This document shows positions 51,680-62,212 of a stretch of 64,000 nt of DNA, in pieces. Source of the DNA: Pelobates cultripes (lineage: Eukaryota > Chordata > Amphibia > Anura > Pelobatidae); contig OW240915.1 of the NCBI GenBank assembly GCA_933207985.1, positions 122,260,251 through 122,324,250 of the forward strand. The letters run 5' to 3'. A model generated the notes under the pieces. It made no database searches, was not told the origin of the DNA, and saw nothing but the letters and a program-made list of their open reading frames with translations. The translations under genes and the position numbers were made by a program. Positions within the stretch are counted from its first letter, which is position 1. Every line of letters begins with the position of its first letter.

Positions 51680-52050
51680 ACTTATTTAATGTTTCCCGAG
51701 AATAATGTTGACGTCAGTCGTTTTAGTTCTGAGGTACGTCTTGGCGTCAATATCGGAAAAGTGTGACCGGAACCGGATGTGGACAGTGACATCGGGACGT
51801 GATGACGCAGATTACATCCCGGCGCAGAACCTGGAAGTGAAGAGCCGCGAGCACGGTGAAAAAGGTGCCAAGAATGGATTTAAAAGACTGCACACCAAGG
51901 ACATGCACATTACCTCCGACGAAGGCATACTGCCGAAACGCGTCAGGTGTTTTTGGACTAACTATTTATGGGACTTTCCTTTATTTTTACTGTTTTTATT
52001 TGTTTCCTGTATTGGAACAATAAAGTTTTCTGTAACCCCCTGAATCTGTG
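51680..52050 (+). mobile_element. PLE terminal region with CRE/ETS-like sites and degenerate hammerhead
   Basis: GC-richer than its surroundings. TGACGTCA is at 51709-51716 and ACCGGAACCGGATGT near 51766-51780, then the hammerhead-like motif at 51912-51948 and a T-rich tail with AATAAAG at 52019. The layout matches the other PLE terminal regions in this window. Confidence 0.6.
51912..51948 (+). ncRNA. Degenerate hammerhead ribozyme (U4 to C)
   Basis: Stem I ACCT/AGGT, box CCGACGA (51916-51922; consensus CTGANGA), one extra A, stem II GGC/GCC with ATACT loop, GAAA (51935-51938), CGCG and TC cleavage site (51943-51944). The single core change at U4 would be expected to impair cleavage. Confidence 0.65.
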
Positions 52051-52139
52051 TCTTGGAATTACACCATACAGTATATTTTGAAGAGCCCAGCTGAAGTCCA
52101 GCTGACGTGTTTTGTTCAAGGCATGAAGTTTGAGTCAGC

Positions 52140-53536
52140 GTGTTAAGTATTTTTGTTTATTTCCAGAGATAGATTGTATTCTACGAAGAAGTAAGTAGAA
52201 GTATAGATCAGGGTGTTGTAGTGGATGTGATCTACTTGGATTTTGCCAAGGCATTTGATACGGTTCCTCACAATAGGTTAGTCTTCAAACTAAAAGAAAT
52301 TGGTCTAGATGAATATTCTTGTTCTTGGGTAGAACATTGGCTTAAGGATAGAATACAACTAGTTGTAATTAATGGTAAATTTTCAGGCTGGACAAAAGTG
52401 GTAAGTGGTGTCCCTCAGGGTTCTGTTTTGGGACCACTTCTATTTAACATATTTATAAATGATCTTGAAATAGGCATTGAAAGCCATGTATCAGTGTTTG
52501 CAGATGACACAAAACTTTGTAAAGTAATAAAATTTGAGGAGGATATTGCTTTGCTGCAGAGAGATTTGGATTGATTGGGGGACTGGGCACTAAAATGGCA
52601 GATCAAATTTAACATAGAGAAAGCAAAGTTTTGCACTTCGGGGGTTAAGAATGCACAAGCAACTTACACACTAAATGGTAGTGAATTAGGGATAACCACA
52701 CACGAGAAGGATTTGGGAATTGTTATAGACAACAAATTAGGCAGCAATATGCAATGTCAATCTGCAGTTGCTAAGGCCAGTAAGATTTTGTCATGTATAA
52801 ATAGGGGCATAAATTCTCGGGATGAAAATATAATTTTGCCTCTTTATAAATCGCTGGTAAGACCACACCTTGAATATGCTGTGCAATTTTGGGCGCCTGT
52901 TCTAAAGAAGGATATCATGGCACTGGAGAGGGTCCAGAGACGAGCTACAAAATTGATAAAAGGAATGGAGTATTTTAGTTACGAAGAAAGGTTAAAAAAA
53001 TGTAATCTGTTTAGTTTGGAAAAACGGCGCCTGAGAGGGGATATGATAACTTTATACAAATATATTCGGGGCCAGTACAAACCTTTATCTGGAAATCTAT
53101 TCATAAAGGGCTATACATAGGACACGAGGTCACACATTTAGGCTGGAAGAAAGGAGATTTCATCTAAGGCAAAGAAAAGGTTTTTTTACAGTAAGAACAA
53201 TAAGGATATGGAATTCTCTGCCTGAAGAGATGGTTTTGTCAGAGTACATACAGATGTTTAAACTGAAATTGGATAAATACTTACAAAAACAAAACATACA
53301 GAGATATAATTTCTAATTAGTGGGGTAATAGCTGCTTGATCCAAGGAGACACCTGACTGCTATTTTGGGGTCAAGATGGAATTTTTTCCTAGTTTGTGGC
53401 AAAATTGGAAGCGCTTCAGACCAGTTTTTTTGCCTTCTTTTGGATGAACAGCAACAACATTTGTGAGGAAGGCTGAACTTGATGGACGCAAGTCTCTTTT
53501 CAGCTATGTAACTATGTAACTGTGTAACTATGTAAT
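52140..53536 (+). pseudogene. Rex1/CR1-like LINE, RT half and 3' end
   Basis: The frame begins VVDVIYLDFAKAFDTVPHNR (RT block with the first catalytic Asp), then WLKDRIQLVVINGK, SGVPQGSVLGPLLFNIFIND and the catalytic FADDTKLC near 52495-52520. A TGA at 52572-52574 interrupts before LGDWALKWQIKFN. The second frame runs to 53120 with EKDLGIVIDNKLGSN, RPHLEYAVQFWAP, LERVQRRATKLIKGM and EKRRLRGDMITLYKYIRGQY, after which small frameshifts lead through the C-terminal RLEERRFHLRQRKGFF stretch. The 3' end has GATGGACGCAAGTCTC and TATGTAACTATGTAAC repeats. The 5' half, including the endonuclease, is missing. Confidence 0.9.
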
Positions 53537-55649
53537 TGGGGTAATATCAATTGTATTTATTGGTGTACTCTCACCATTTCTTTTGTATACAGTAACTTAT
53601 AATAACATAATGACATATTTATAAAGGAAGACAATAAAATAAAATAACTCCCCTATCTGCAGAATTAGCAATATGCAAATCTACCTGAATATGCAAATTA
53701 ACAAGCCTTACTATTCAGGTAGAGCATATAAGCTGTTGCTACCAACAAAGGGCGCTATACAGGTTTCATAGCCAAACCCACCTAGTTGGAAGCAAGCATC
53801 AGCGGGACAGGAAAGTACACAAAACAATTAACAATAAACAAACACATTATACATGCCTTGCACCAATAAAGGGCATGGGGTAACTTCGACATAGACGTAG
53901 TCTAGGGTCCAGCATGAAGTGTCCATCACAGGTTACTTTTTTGTCCAAAGATTTTAATTTGGAAGCCTCCACTAAGGAGTTATGGGCATCCAGCTCTTTT
54001 GTCATTCTTCTAGGTATCTGACTATGGCCTGAATATCAGCTCTGATGTCTGAGGCAATTTTTGATAGATCTATATTGTAAGGGCAATTTTAACACCTGTA
54101 GCAGGGACATCTGTGGTGGGGCTCAGAGGTGTCTGCATAGATCAGTGTGTGCATGCATGGATTAGTGTATGTCTCTTTGTGTGTGTGTCTGCATTGGTGT
54201 GTTGGCATGGGTCAGTGTGTGTCTGTATGTGTGCATCTGCATGGGTCACTGTGTAGGTGCATCAATCTGTGTGTATCTGCTGGAATGTATCATATTGTGT
54301 ATATGTGTCTGTGGACATTTTTGTGTGGCAATGTATGTGTGTTTCTGTGTATAGCAATATGCAACTGTGTGTGTGTATTTGTGAATACATATTTGCATGC
54401 AATCGCCAATATTTAACACAAACACACCCCTACATGCACATGTCAACATTAAAAACACATCCCCGCAATCAACCATTAGCACTACATAACAAACATTGCA
54501 TTCAAACACTATCATTACACACACCTCTGCATTTAAATGCCAACACTCCACACTTACAGACTCCCTACATTTAAACATCACAATTATACACAAATTCACA
54601 AACATATATACACAAATATACTCCATACAACTGTTGGGGAAAATAGAAGAAAGTTTTGGTGACAAGCTGCTCTCGTTGGGATCTGATATCCCTAATTTTG
54701 GTACTTGACTACAGTAGCTGGAGGATGCTTAAGTGGCCTCAACCCCACAGGAACAAGCTTACATTATAAGTGAAGAGTAGAGGTACAGCGATATACTAGA
54801 CAATAAGAAATACAATATAGTGTAGTATATTAAGTTTTCCAGTGTGTGTATTAATATACTCTTTATATTATTATTTTTGCCATTTACACTCATATGGATT
54901 AGAGCCTGATAAAAACAGGTTCAGATCTCACAGGTGGCCATCTTCTGTACTTATCAGTATACACTCAAAGGGAAACAAAAGCATAGCAGCATCTGATGAA
55001 TTACAGTAAAAATATAAGTGAACAGCACTGACAGTAAGGACCTTGCTCACCTTGTTTAGAGCCAATGAAACCCGGCTCTGGGATATACAGCTTGTGTGTC
55101 TCTAAAAGGGACACTTCCCTTCTTTAGTTCAGGAAGCAGATGGAATGGAAGTTGCACGGACTAGATATCTTTAAACTAATTATACATTTATTGCAACAAA
55201 TAAAATAGGTAAAGAAAGACAAATCTATAAAATCAGTGTAATATAAAAGTCTAAAGGAGCTCCAATCCACTGAAACACGTTTTGCAATGTCCTGTGGCTT
55301 TCTCAATTGGTACCTGCTTCCTCACAAGATTGGTCTATTAAATTTCGGGTCAGTTTTCAGATTGGTTCCAGCACTTGTGAACACCAAGAACACCTTGTTT
55401 TTTTGGGTTTTTTTTAAAATCTTGCTCAACAGCTGGTTCTGATTGCCACTCTGCAGACAAAATTGGATTACATAAACAATAGGGGCAGGAGAATTCATCT
55501 CTGCATTTACGAACAACTTTTACCACATGGGGAACCCCCAGAAAATGTCCCACTTACCCTACAAACTGCATTTAACAAGATCTTAAATAAATCTATGGAT
55601 GCCCCAATTAAGCTGGGATCATAGGGTTCTCAGGTCAAGAATTGTCTCA
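53537..55649. other. No recognised gene; low-complexity TG/CA-rich stretch
   Basis: 54130-54400 is rich in TGTGTGT words and 54420-54620 in CACA/ACAT words, giving long but meaningless open frames on both strands. From 55124 to 55560 there is an unclassified stretch that contains a weak hammerhead-like motif on the minus strand. Nothing else can be supported. Confidence 0.4.
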
Positions 55650-56000
55650 TAAGACACACCCAGTAACAATATTTTTCACGTGCACCAAAAAAGCAGATAC
55701 TACACAAGTCCGATACAATGGACGCTATACAATTTTAAGGCCATGCTGTCCTTGTGCTACAGCACCTTTCACCGTCCACCCTTCTGGCCAGACAATTCTT
55801 AAAGTCATTGGCATCTGCTATCCAGGAAAAAAGTCTTTGCTACATGTGACCTGTCTTCCACCACGGAAACACACACACCATTACTTAACCTCAAGAGGTC
55901 TTGGCTTTACGACAGGCTTTATCCCTGCCAGAGGTTTATGTTGAGAACTGGACAGGACTACCAAGGACTACCTCCATACTCTTACCACAGAGGAACTGAT
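55650..56000 (+). pseudogene. L1-like LINE ORF1 C-terminal fragment
   Basis: One frame reads GHAVLVLQHLSPSTLLARQF and LKSLASAIQEKSLCY, then VFHHGNTHTI and PQEVLAL. The pattern (a strand, the LSP.TL..R motif, a long helix, then strands before a P-E/Q segment) is the C-terminal domain of L1-type ORF1 proteins. Stops interrupt it. It lies about 400 bp before the endonuclease start of an ORF2, in the right order. Confidence 0.6.
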
Positions 56001-56394
56001 GGTAGAAAATGTCAAATTAAAAACTGACAATTTCCCCTCAAGCACCATGTGCTGATAATGTCCATACAGATTCAGTGGCATGAATGTCTATCAGCAGCTA
56101 GTCGAGTATTTATATCTGATATATTCAAGGACAATAATTTAGTTATGCTCTAACTGAAATATAATTACAGATGCTGTCATGTCTACTTTTGACACTTCTG
56201 TTCACCCACCAAAGAAGGGCTTATTGTCATTATCCCTGGGATCCCCCAACTCCCATTAGGAATCTCCTGTATTATGAAGATGGTTTTATAATTGTTCTCA
56301 TTTTTTAATTTTGTGTAGTTATGGTTTATTTGTTTTGTGGCTCTTGTTTATAAGAAAATGTCATAGTCCTACTTTATTGGCAACTCAATGCTAT

Positions 56395-57085
56395 ATTTTA
56401 CCAATATGGCTCAATTTACTTTAATGTCCGTGAATGCTAGGGGATTGAATACACACACACACACAAAAAAAATAAAAAATAAGAGAATTAATCAGATCTA
56501 AGTGTGTTTCCTCCAGGAATCCCACTTTAGGGATGAATAAGCCCCTCCATCAAAGGGGTACTTTAGTAATTTCATAGAAAGTAAGTCTAAAGAGGTTTTC
56601 CAACTCTGTAATCTTTACGCATGTCGAAGTTTAATTGACTCTCAGGGAATATTTATATTTGTTAAAGGCTATAGCAACAATGTGTTGTTTACATTTTCTA
56701 ATATGCACCTAGTACAGTTCAGATTTTTTTTTTTTCTCAAAGCAGGTTTTAACAAAATTGGATGATTTTGTCAGGGCACTGTTGTTGATGGTGACTGGAA
56801 CATAGTACTCAACCAGGCTCTAGACAGCTATTCTAGATGCAGAGACACACAGGTGGGTATGAGGAAGTTGTTGCATAACCACCAACTTTTTGACTGATGG
56901 CATAGCTTACATCCTAAGGTCCGGTACTAATCCTATCACTCTAACGTTGCCCACACATACCTAAGACTACACATATTTTTTTTTTTTTATCTCCCATAGG
57001 TTTGTTCATCTATTACAAACAACCCATATTGGCTACATTACATGGTCTGACCACACCCCAGTATCTATTACCACACAAATAGAAC
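56395..57085 (+). pseudogene. L1-like LINE ORF2 endonuclease, decayed
   Basis: It starts MAQFTLMSVNARGLN, followed by FLQESHFRDE (LQE motif), SQGIFIFVKGYSNN, then frameshifted parts, and ends with TWSDHTPVSI at about 57044-57073, the catalytic SDH block of apurinic-type endonucleases. An ACACAC run and A-runs near 56450 interrupt the start. RT is absent: the copy is cut at 57085. Confidence 0.7.
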
Positions 57086-57113
57086 CTGTTTTAGATTGAT
57101 AAATCTGACACAT

Positions 57114-57265
57114 GACCTTCACACTTCCCAAAAGCACACACTGACACATGCAATAAATTACTAGCATTACTGAGCTGAACACTAGACACATGACCTCCAC
57201 ACTTCCCAAAAGCACACACTGACACATGCAATAAATTACTAGCATTACTGAGCTGAACACTAGAA
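57114..57265. repeat. Tandem duplication, about 75-bp unit
   Basis: CATGACCTTCACACTTCCC...ATTACTGAGCTGAACACTAGA is repeated once (about 57114 and 57189) with a single-base difference in the compared core. Confidence 0.85.
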
Positions 57266-57769
57266 CTGACCTAGGAAGGTGGCTGATAAAAGTTTGAAAT
57301 CACTCTTACTCTAGCAGGAAAATACAGTTTTTATATTATTATTTATCTTATATTACTTTGCCATTTTCTAAATAACCCTGCAAATTAAGTAAAATAGATA
57401 GGGTTAAGCACTAAAGTGAGAATTGAAAGTGAATTTCACATTTAATGGCAGAATAGCTAACCTGAAAGCTAAGCTATTATTTTCCAGTGTGGCCATTTTG
57501 ACCTTACATTTGAAATGCCCTTTGAATTATTATTTTAGGGAGTAGCCCTGTCAGAGGTTGTGAGTATTGTATTGGTGTCACAGGAAGATACAAGGACTGG
57601 GGGAAGAGAGCAACTGAGGGGCAGAGAATGAAACAATCATGAAAAAGGAGGAGAGACATTGAGGAAGGAACGTGTTCAAAGTGAATTTCAAATTTGTAAA
57701 TTTTAAATTTCAGTGTGAGAAACAGTAAGTTGTAAAATAAGACTTATGGATGGGATGTCAAGAATGGAT

Positions 57770-57869
57770 GTGCTCACCCCATATTGCAGTAGACTCCCAG
57801 TCTGCCATAAACAGCTATGCTAACCTGTTTATGGCAGACTAGGAGTCTACTGCCATATGGGGTGAGCAC
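57770..57869. repeat. 45-bp foldback at the 5' end of a truncated PLE
   Basis: Arms 57770-57814 and 57825-57869 match at 43 of 45 positions with a 10-base loop. The right arm belongs to PLE RT coding sequence; the left arm is its inverted duplicate. Confidence 0.88.
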
Positions 57870-58774
57870 GCTTGGAGCCTGAACCTGGTCTCCTACTACC
57901 GATGCATTGATGATCTTTTTTTTTTTTATTTGGAACGGGACTACAGAGAATCTTAATATTTTTTTATAACATCTTAACACCAACAACAAAAGCTATTATT
58001 CTCACCTCAGAATATGATAAATGTAATATGAATTTTTTTAGACTTATAGATTTTTATTAAAGATAACTAAATCAACACTTAAAAAAAAACAAAACAAAAA
58101 AAACATGCTGTTATAGACCAAGGTAGCTGTCACTGCAGTTCTTGGCCTAACAGCATTCCTAAAAGCCAATTTTTAGGGATAAGAAGAAATTGTTCCCTGA
58201 TAGAAGGCTATAATGACCATTTCCAATTTAAAAACAAAAAAAACCTGTTTTTAGATAAAAACTATCACAAAGAAAATTTAGTGAACACTATAGAAAAGGT
58301 GCAACAACAAGACATAACTTATATTTTAACACATAAAACTAAAGCAACCAATGATACACCAGTGCTACCCCTTATTTTTGACTATAATAATAAAAAAAAA
58401 AAATTAAAAGGATTGTCAAAAAACATTGGCACATCCTCCTTCAGGATAATACCTTAAAACTAACCAACCCAGACCTCATTTACCACCAACAGTCCAGGTT
58501 TTATCAGTATCTCTATTTGAATAAAAAAAGGAAAAGAAAAACATAAATCCTGGATTGTTGGTGGTCCATGGGGTCCACTACCTTAAAAGTTTTGATCCCA
58601 AATTATATTTAGAGGGGCACCGAATTTAAAAAGCTATTTAACAAACAGCTACACAAAGGAATGCAATAACACACAAAACACTCTATGCAATTAGACTGTT
58701 TTTTATAAATGTAAAAAGTGCGCTGTTTGTAAATCCACAGATTCCACTAGTAATAAAATAACAGAGTTCATGTC
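57825..58774 (+). pseudogene. Penelope-like element, RT end and linker (5' part of split copy)
   Basis: Reading starts in the palm (AIWGEHAWSLNLVSYYRCIDD with catalytic IDD near 57898-57906), then IPKSQFLGIRRNCSLIEGYN (near 58165-58230), KGL-type linker and RGAPNLKSYLTNSYTKECN (near 58613), and a Cys motif CKKCAVCKSTDST at 58710-58750. An A/T-rich insertion-like stretch and poly-A runs break the frame near 58080. At 58775 a solo LTR interrupts; the GIY-YIG core resumes at 59701. Confidence 0.8.
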
Positions 58775-59700
58775 TGTAACGAACGCTAGTATATCATATG
58801 CTCATTCGTTTGGTTCCTCCCGAACTGCTAGGTACTTAGTGATTATAGCTCACAGTTCAAGCACTGATTCGTATGTTCACCAAGAACCCAAGTGCAGCAT
58901 ACAAGTAAATCCCACTGTTTCAGCAATCACATCCCCAAACATCAGTTGAGACTAGATGAAGGGTACAACAACGCTTTATTATGCCACACACGGCTTTTAT
59001 GCATAATCCTGTGCAAGGAGTCTTCCACCCAACCCACAGGGGGTTCCTACCCAGGATCCTCTGTATCTCTTTGTCTCCCAGGTACAGAAAGCCCGTCCCA
59101 AATACAAAGGGGGTCTTCCACACCCAATTACAGGGATCTTCATCCCCAGGATCCTCTGCGCCTAGGAGCCCGGGGCGTGGGAAAAGGGACCCAGTTTCCT
59201 GCCAAACTGGCCAGTGCCCCAAAAGTGTCCCTACCAATCTCCAGAACGCCCACACATGCATTTCCCGACTGGTCTCCATTCGTGCGGCTCCTGTGCGAAC
59301 CCCAGACAAGGGAAGCGTCTCCTTTTTGGGATACGAATGCTCCCCCCGGGTGGCTGCCATTCCATATAGACGAACTCCACCCAGGCGGGAGCATTCATAT
59401 CCCAAAAGGAGACACTTTCCATGTCTGACGTTCGCACAGGAGCCACACTCATTAATTACTTCCCTTGTGGTTTTGCACGTATGTTGCAGGTGCAAACATT
59501 CTTATCAATTGGTGTGAACATTCGAATGGGGCACCAGGGTGGTCTGGGTTTGGGAGACGTATGACGTATGAACACTCCTAAATGGGGAACAGGGCATAAT
59601 ATGTGAAAAGCTAGGGGAAACACAATAATACAAAGGGGAAAATACACAAATGAATGAAGAGGGGTCCTGCCACAGGCACCAAGGTTGTAGTTTCGTCACA
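58775..59700 (-). mobile_element. Solo LTR in PLE with perfect ATGTC duplication
   Basis: The plus-strand ends are TGTAACGAACGC and TTTCGTCACA (926 bp). The flanks ATGTC at 58770-58774 and 59701-59705 match exactly. On the minus strand a TATA-like GCATAAAAGC precedes AATAAAGC, giving the orientation. Long open frames on both strands inside it have no known motif. Confidence 0.92.
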
Positions 59701-60144
59701 ATGTCGAAAATATGTAATTAAAGATCTAATTACATGTAATAAAAAGAATGTGATCTACCTACGGAAGTGCCCTTGTGGCCTCCAGTACGTGGGCATGACG
59801 ACTGGATGTTTAAAAATTAGATTGGCACAACACTTCAGGAACATCAGTAAAGGTTACAAAAATCACAGTGTGTCAAAACATTTTCAGATTCATTTCATTT
59901 CCATTTTTATGTCATATCTTGTAAAGCAATACCAAACAATATTATTATTCGTGCATTTTTATTTCAAGACCGTATTCTTACAAAAGTCTGCAAAGGTGAC
60001 ATTATACTATGTAAATAAATTATGTTCCTTTAAAGTGACAGTATCACATTTCTTCATTAACCTGTGGTTGGGTTCCAAATAACTAATTAATTCAACCAGA
60101 GCCTTATATAGGCATACAAATGTGCAAATTACCATGGAGAGTGG
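59701..60144 (+). pseudogene. Penelope-like element, GIY-YIG endonuclease (3' part of split copy)
   Basis: CRKYVIKDLITCNKKNVIYL continues from the Cys motif upstream of the solo LTR, with the GIY-YIG core VIYLRKCPCGLQYVGMTTGC and LKIRLAQHFRNI (about 59748-59850), then NHSVSKHF. From 59890 the frame no longer resembles PLE proteins. GIY-YIG endonucleases nick the target during PLE insertion. Confidence 0.8.
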
Positions 60145-60707
60145 TGTCACGGTTCTCCCTGTGTTATCCAGAAAGCTAAGCGTAGCCACCCCACAAGGGG
60201 AATTGATCCTGTACCCTAAGCCTGCTCTCCTGTCTCTCAGCTACTTCTGAACTTACAGTTCTAGCCCTCTTTACCTGGCCTTGTCTGCAGCACTAGGGGG
60301 CTGGATGTCTCCTTTGATTACTACTTGTCTCTTTAAGTCCACCTGTGGCATCTTTGAAATTGGCTGCTCGTTATCCAGCTATATAACACTGCCTCTCCCT
60401 GAGGGCAGTGTCAGTTCATGGTATCCTGTTTCTTGTTGCTTAAGACTGACTTGGCTTGTGACCCCTGCTACTGAATCTTCATTATTGCCTGTTGGCTGCC
60501 TGCCCTGACCTTTAGAGCATTGCCTGACTACTTTCCTGGATTTGCCCTTGTCTGTTTCCTCGTACCTAGTTATTGTTCCTGCCAAGCCCCCGTGCACAGA
60601 TTCACAGCCCAGGTAGTTTCTTACCTAGTTACCGTTGGTTGTGTTTATCTGCAAGGGTGAGCAAACATCTCTGCACTTCAGACTCCAACCAAGGTAAGAC
60701 CATTACA
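60145..60707 (+). mobile_element. LTR-like C/T-rich repeat
   Basis: It starts TGTCACGGTTCTCC and ends AAGACCATTACA, TG...CA over 563 bp. The flanking five bases (AGTGG and GATGG) agree at only the last three, so an LTR is suggested, not shown. Confidence 0.4.
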
Positions 60708-60753
60708 GATGGCAATATAAAAAATATTTTAGGTAAAAATGAGATGAACTGGC

Positions 60754-61525
60754 TGTAACGGCTACCCAGCTGGTGAGGGGTACCTGCCATTGGAGACGTC
60801 CTTTTCTAGGCAAGCTGCTGTGAAGTAATGGAATTCTTATTCCCATCCACAATATCCAATTGTATAATCCAGGAGTGCTGTAAAATCAGGCAGAGTAACA
60901 GTACCATAAATCCCCTCCAAGAACGAGACGAGGCTACTTTTTGAAGGGTCAAGTAGAACTGATGTTTATTGACAGGGGGTCTCCTTTTATGCAATCTTGC
61001 CCTCTGAAAGGCTACACCCACATAATTACTACAACAGCCAATTACATACATGGTTCAACCCCCACGTCTCCTCCCCTCAGATAACATGTAACACAATTAA
61101 AACAGACACAATTTTAACTACATTCTGGATGTACCCCAAAACCAGGGGGTACACCTTTAAGTACAGCACTTAATAGCTCTCACTCAGGGGAACAATATAT
61201 CCAAATTTGAGGTCATTCGGTTGAGGGGTTCGGGAGTTCGGGTTCGGGAGTTATGGGTCTTTGAAGTTTTGACCGACCGCACAGGTTTTCCAGCCGAAAA
61301 GAGTTCCATAAGTTTTGGCCTTGCGGTGGGTCTCCGTTCGTGCATAAAAACCCCACAAACCCCTTGCCATCCACAGTAATCCTGGTGTTCACCTGAATCC
61401 CCATGACTGCTTAAACAAAACTACCGAACGGCCGGTCGTTCGGTAGTTCCAGCACGAACTTACGAGCTCCTGGAGGTCTCAGCGGTGTTCGCCTGTTTTT
61501 AGTTCCATGCGTTGAAGGAATATTG
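60754..61525 (-). mobile_element. LTR, minus orientation, U3 end missing
   Basis: The plus-strand left end is TGTAACGGCTACCC. On the minus strand it has GCATAAAAGG and TCAATAAACATC, a TATA-like and poly-A signal pair, and the TACTTTTTGAAGGGTCAAG segment matches R of the other LTRs. AGCGGTGTTCG at 61481 is one arm of the shared U3 palindrome; the second arm is missing because the LTR breaks off near 61525. Confidence 0.75.
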
Positions 61526-61526
61526 A

Positions 61527-61589
61527 CCCCTTAAGGACACATGACATGTCATGATTCCCTTTTATTCCAGAAATTTGGTCTTTAAGGGG
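61527..61589. mobile_element. 63-bp MITE with CCCCTTAAGGAC ends
   Basis: Ends CCCCTTAAGGAC and GTCTTTAAGGGG are inverted repeats, flanked by TTGA (61523-61526) and TTAA (61590-61593). It has the same ends as the 2.1-kb element at 24085-26174 and is the shortest form in this window. The centre contains the palindrome CATGACATGTCATG. Confidence 0.8.
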
Positions 61590-61604
61590 TTAAACAATTA
61601 ATCT

Positions 61605-62030
61605 GTCAGTATTGTATAAATTGAATTATTTTGTATATGTAGTAGCAAGCTCTTTTCAGAACTGCTTGCAAAACATAACTGAAAGGAAGTCACAAGCTAT
61701 GACAGTTTCTATGTATCAGGACATGCCTAACCACAATGTATATGTGATATTTTGTAAGATTAGATTATTGAATGTAACAGCAGAAACTACTTCCTCTTTT
61801 ATGTATCTTGTGTAACCTTTTTGTAACCTTTTGTAACCAATATTCGTGACAAATATTGTATAAGTACAGAGCATTTTGAATACATTGTCAGAAGATTATG
61901 GAAAGCAAAGAGTGTGTGTCTGGTTAATACGCTTCCATAAAAATCTTCCCTGAATATTCAGCTGACAATCGAGGGTTGGAGAATAGTGACCAGAGGGACC
62001 GAGTCACCAGATTAGCAGATTTACCTTTCA
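61605..62030 (+). mobile_element. Retrovirus-like LTR, 3' border at 62030, 5' border uncertain
   Basis: The right border is fixed by the primer binding site three bases after TTACCTTTCA. A TATA-like TGTATAAGTA is near 61857. CCTTTTTGTAACCTTTTGTAACC near 61819 is a short duplication. The left border could be any TG near 61605-61630. This sequence is unrelated to the gypsy LTRs in the window. Confidence 0.6.
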
Positions 62031-62033
62031 GCT

Positions 62034-62051
62034 TGGTGTCAGAAGTGGGAT
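62034..62051 (+). other. Primer binding site matching tRNA-Leu
   Basis: TGGTGTCAGAAGTGGGAT begins with the TGG that pairs with tRNA CCA and resembles the well-known tRNA-Leu primer binding site of vertebrate endogenous retroviruses. It begins three bases after the LTR end. Confidence 0.75.
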
Positions 62052-62067
62052 TGTAGCCAAAACCATT

Positions 62068-62080
62068 TTGGGTGAGTAGT
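62068..62080 (+). promoter_or_regulatory. Splice-donor-like site downstream of the primer binding site
   Basis: TTGGGTGAGTAGT contains GGTGAGT at 62071-62077, close to the consensus splice donor. A donor between primer binding site and packaging region is the usual retroviral layout. Confidence 0.5.
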
Positions 62081-62212
62081 AATTACTTGTGTCTATCTTG
62101 ACGCCCTGAATCTATGATCCCCATGGTTTTGTAAGTCTACATCATTTTAGGAAAGGTTATTTAGTATATGTGTTTTATGTGACTCAGTTTTACATAAGGT
62201 CCCGTTAAATTA

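Noticed and set aside
51705..52043. 112-codon plus-strand frame
   Set aside because: It reads through the PLE terminal region and the hammerhead-like motif; no protein motif and no similar frame in the other PLE termini.
54147..54665. Open frames of 89-139 codons on both strands
   Set aside because: They are produced by TG/CA-rich low-complexity DNA.
55262..55310. Hammerhead-like motif on the minus strand (TTGAGAA box, AAAACGTG)
   Set aside because: The box is again compatible with U3-A8, but GAAA reads AAAA and stem I pairs poorly. It may be a decayed relative but is not well enough supported to list.
58892..59517. Overlapping open frames of 178, 178 and 191 codons on both strands
   Set aside because: They all lie within the solo LTR at 58775-59700, overlap one another and carry no known motif. 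LTR composition explains them.
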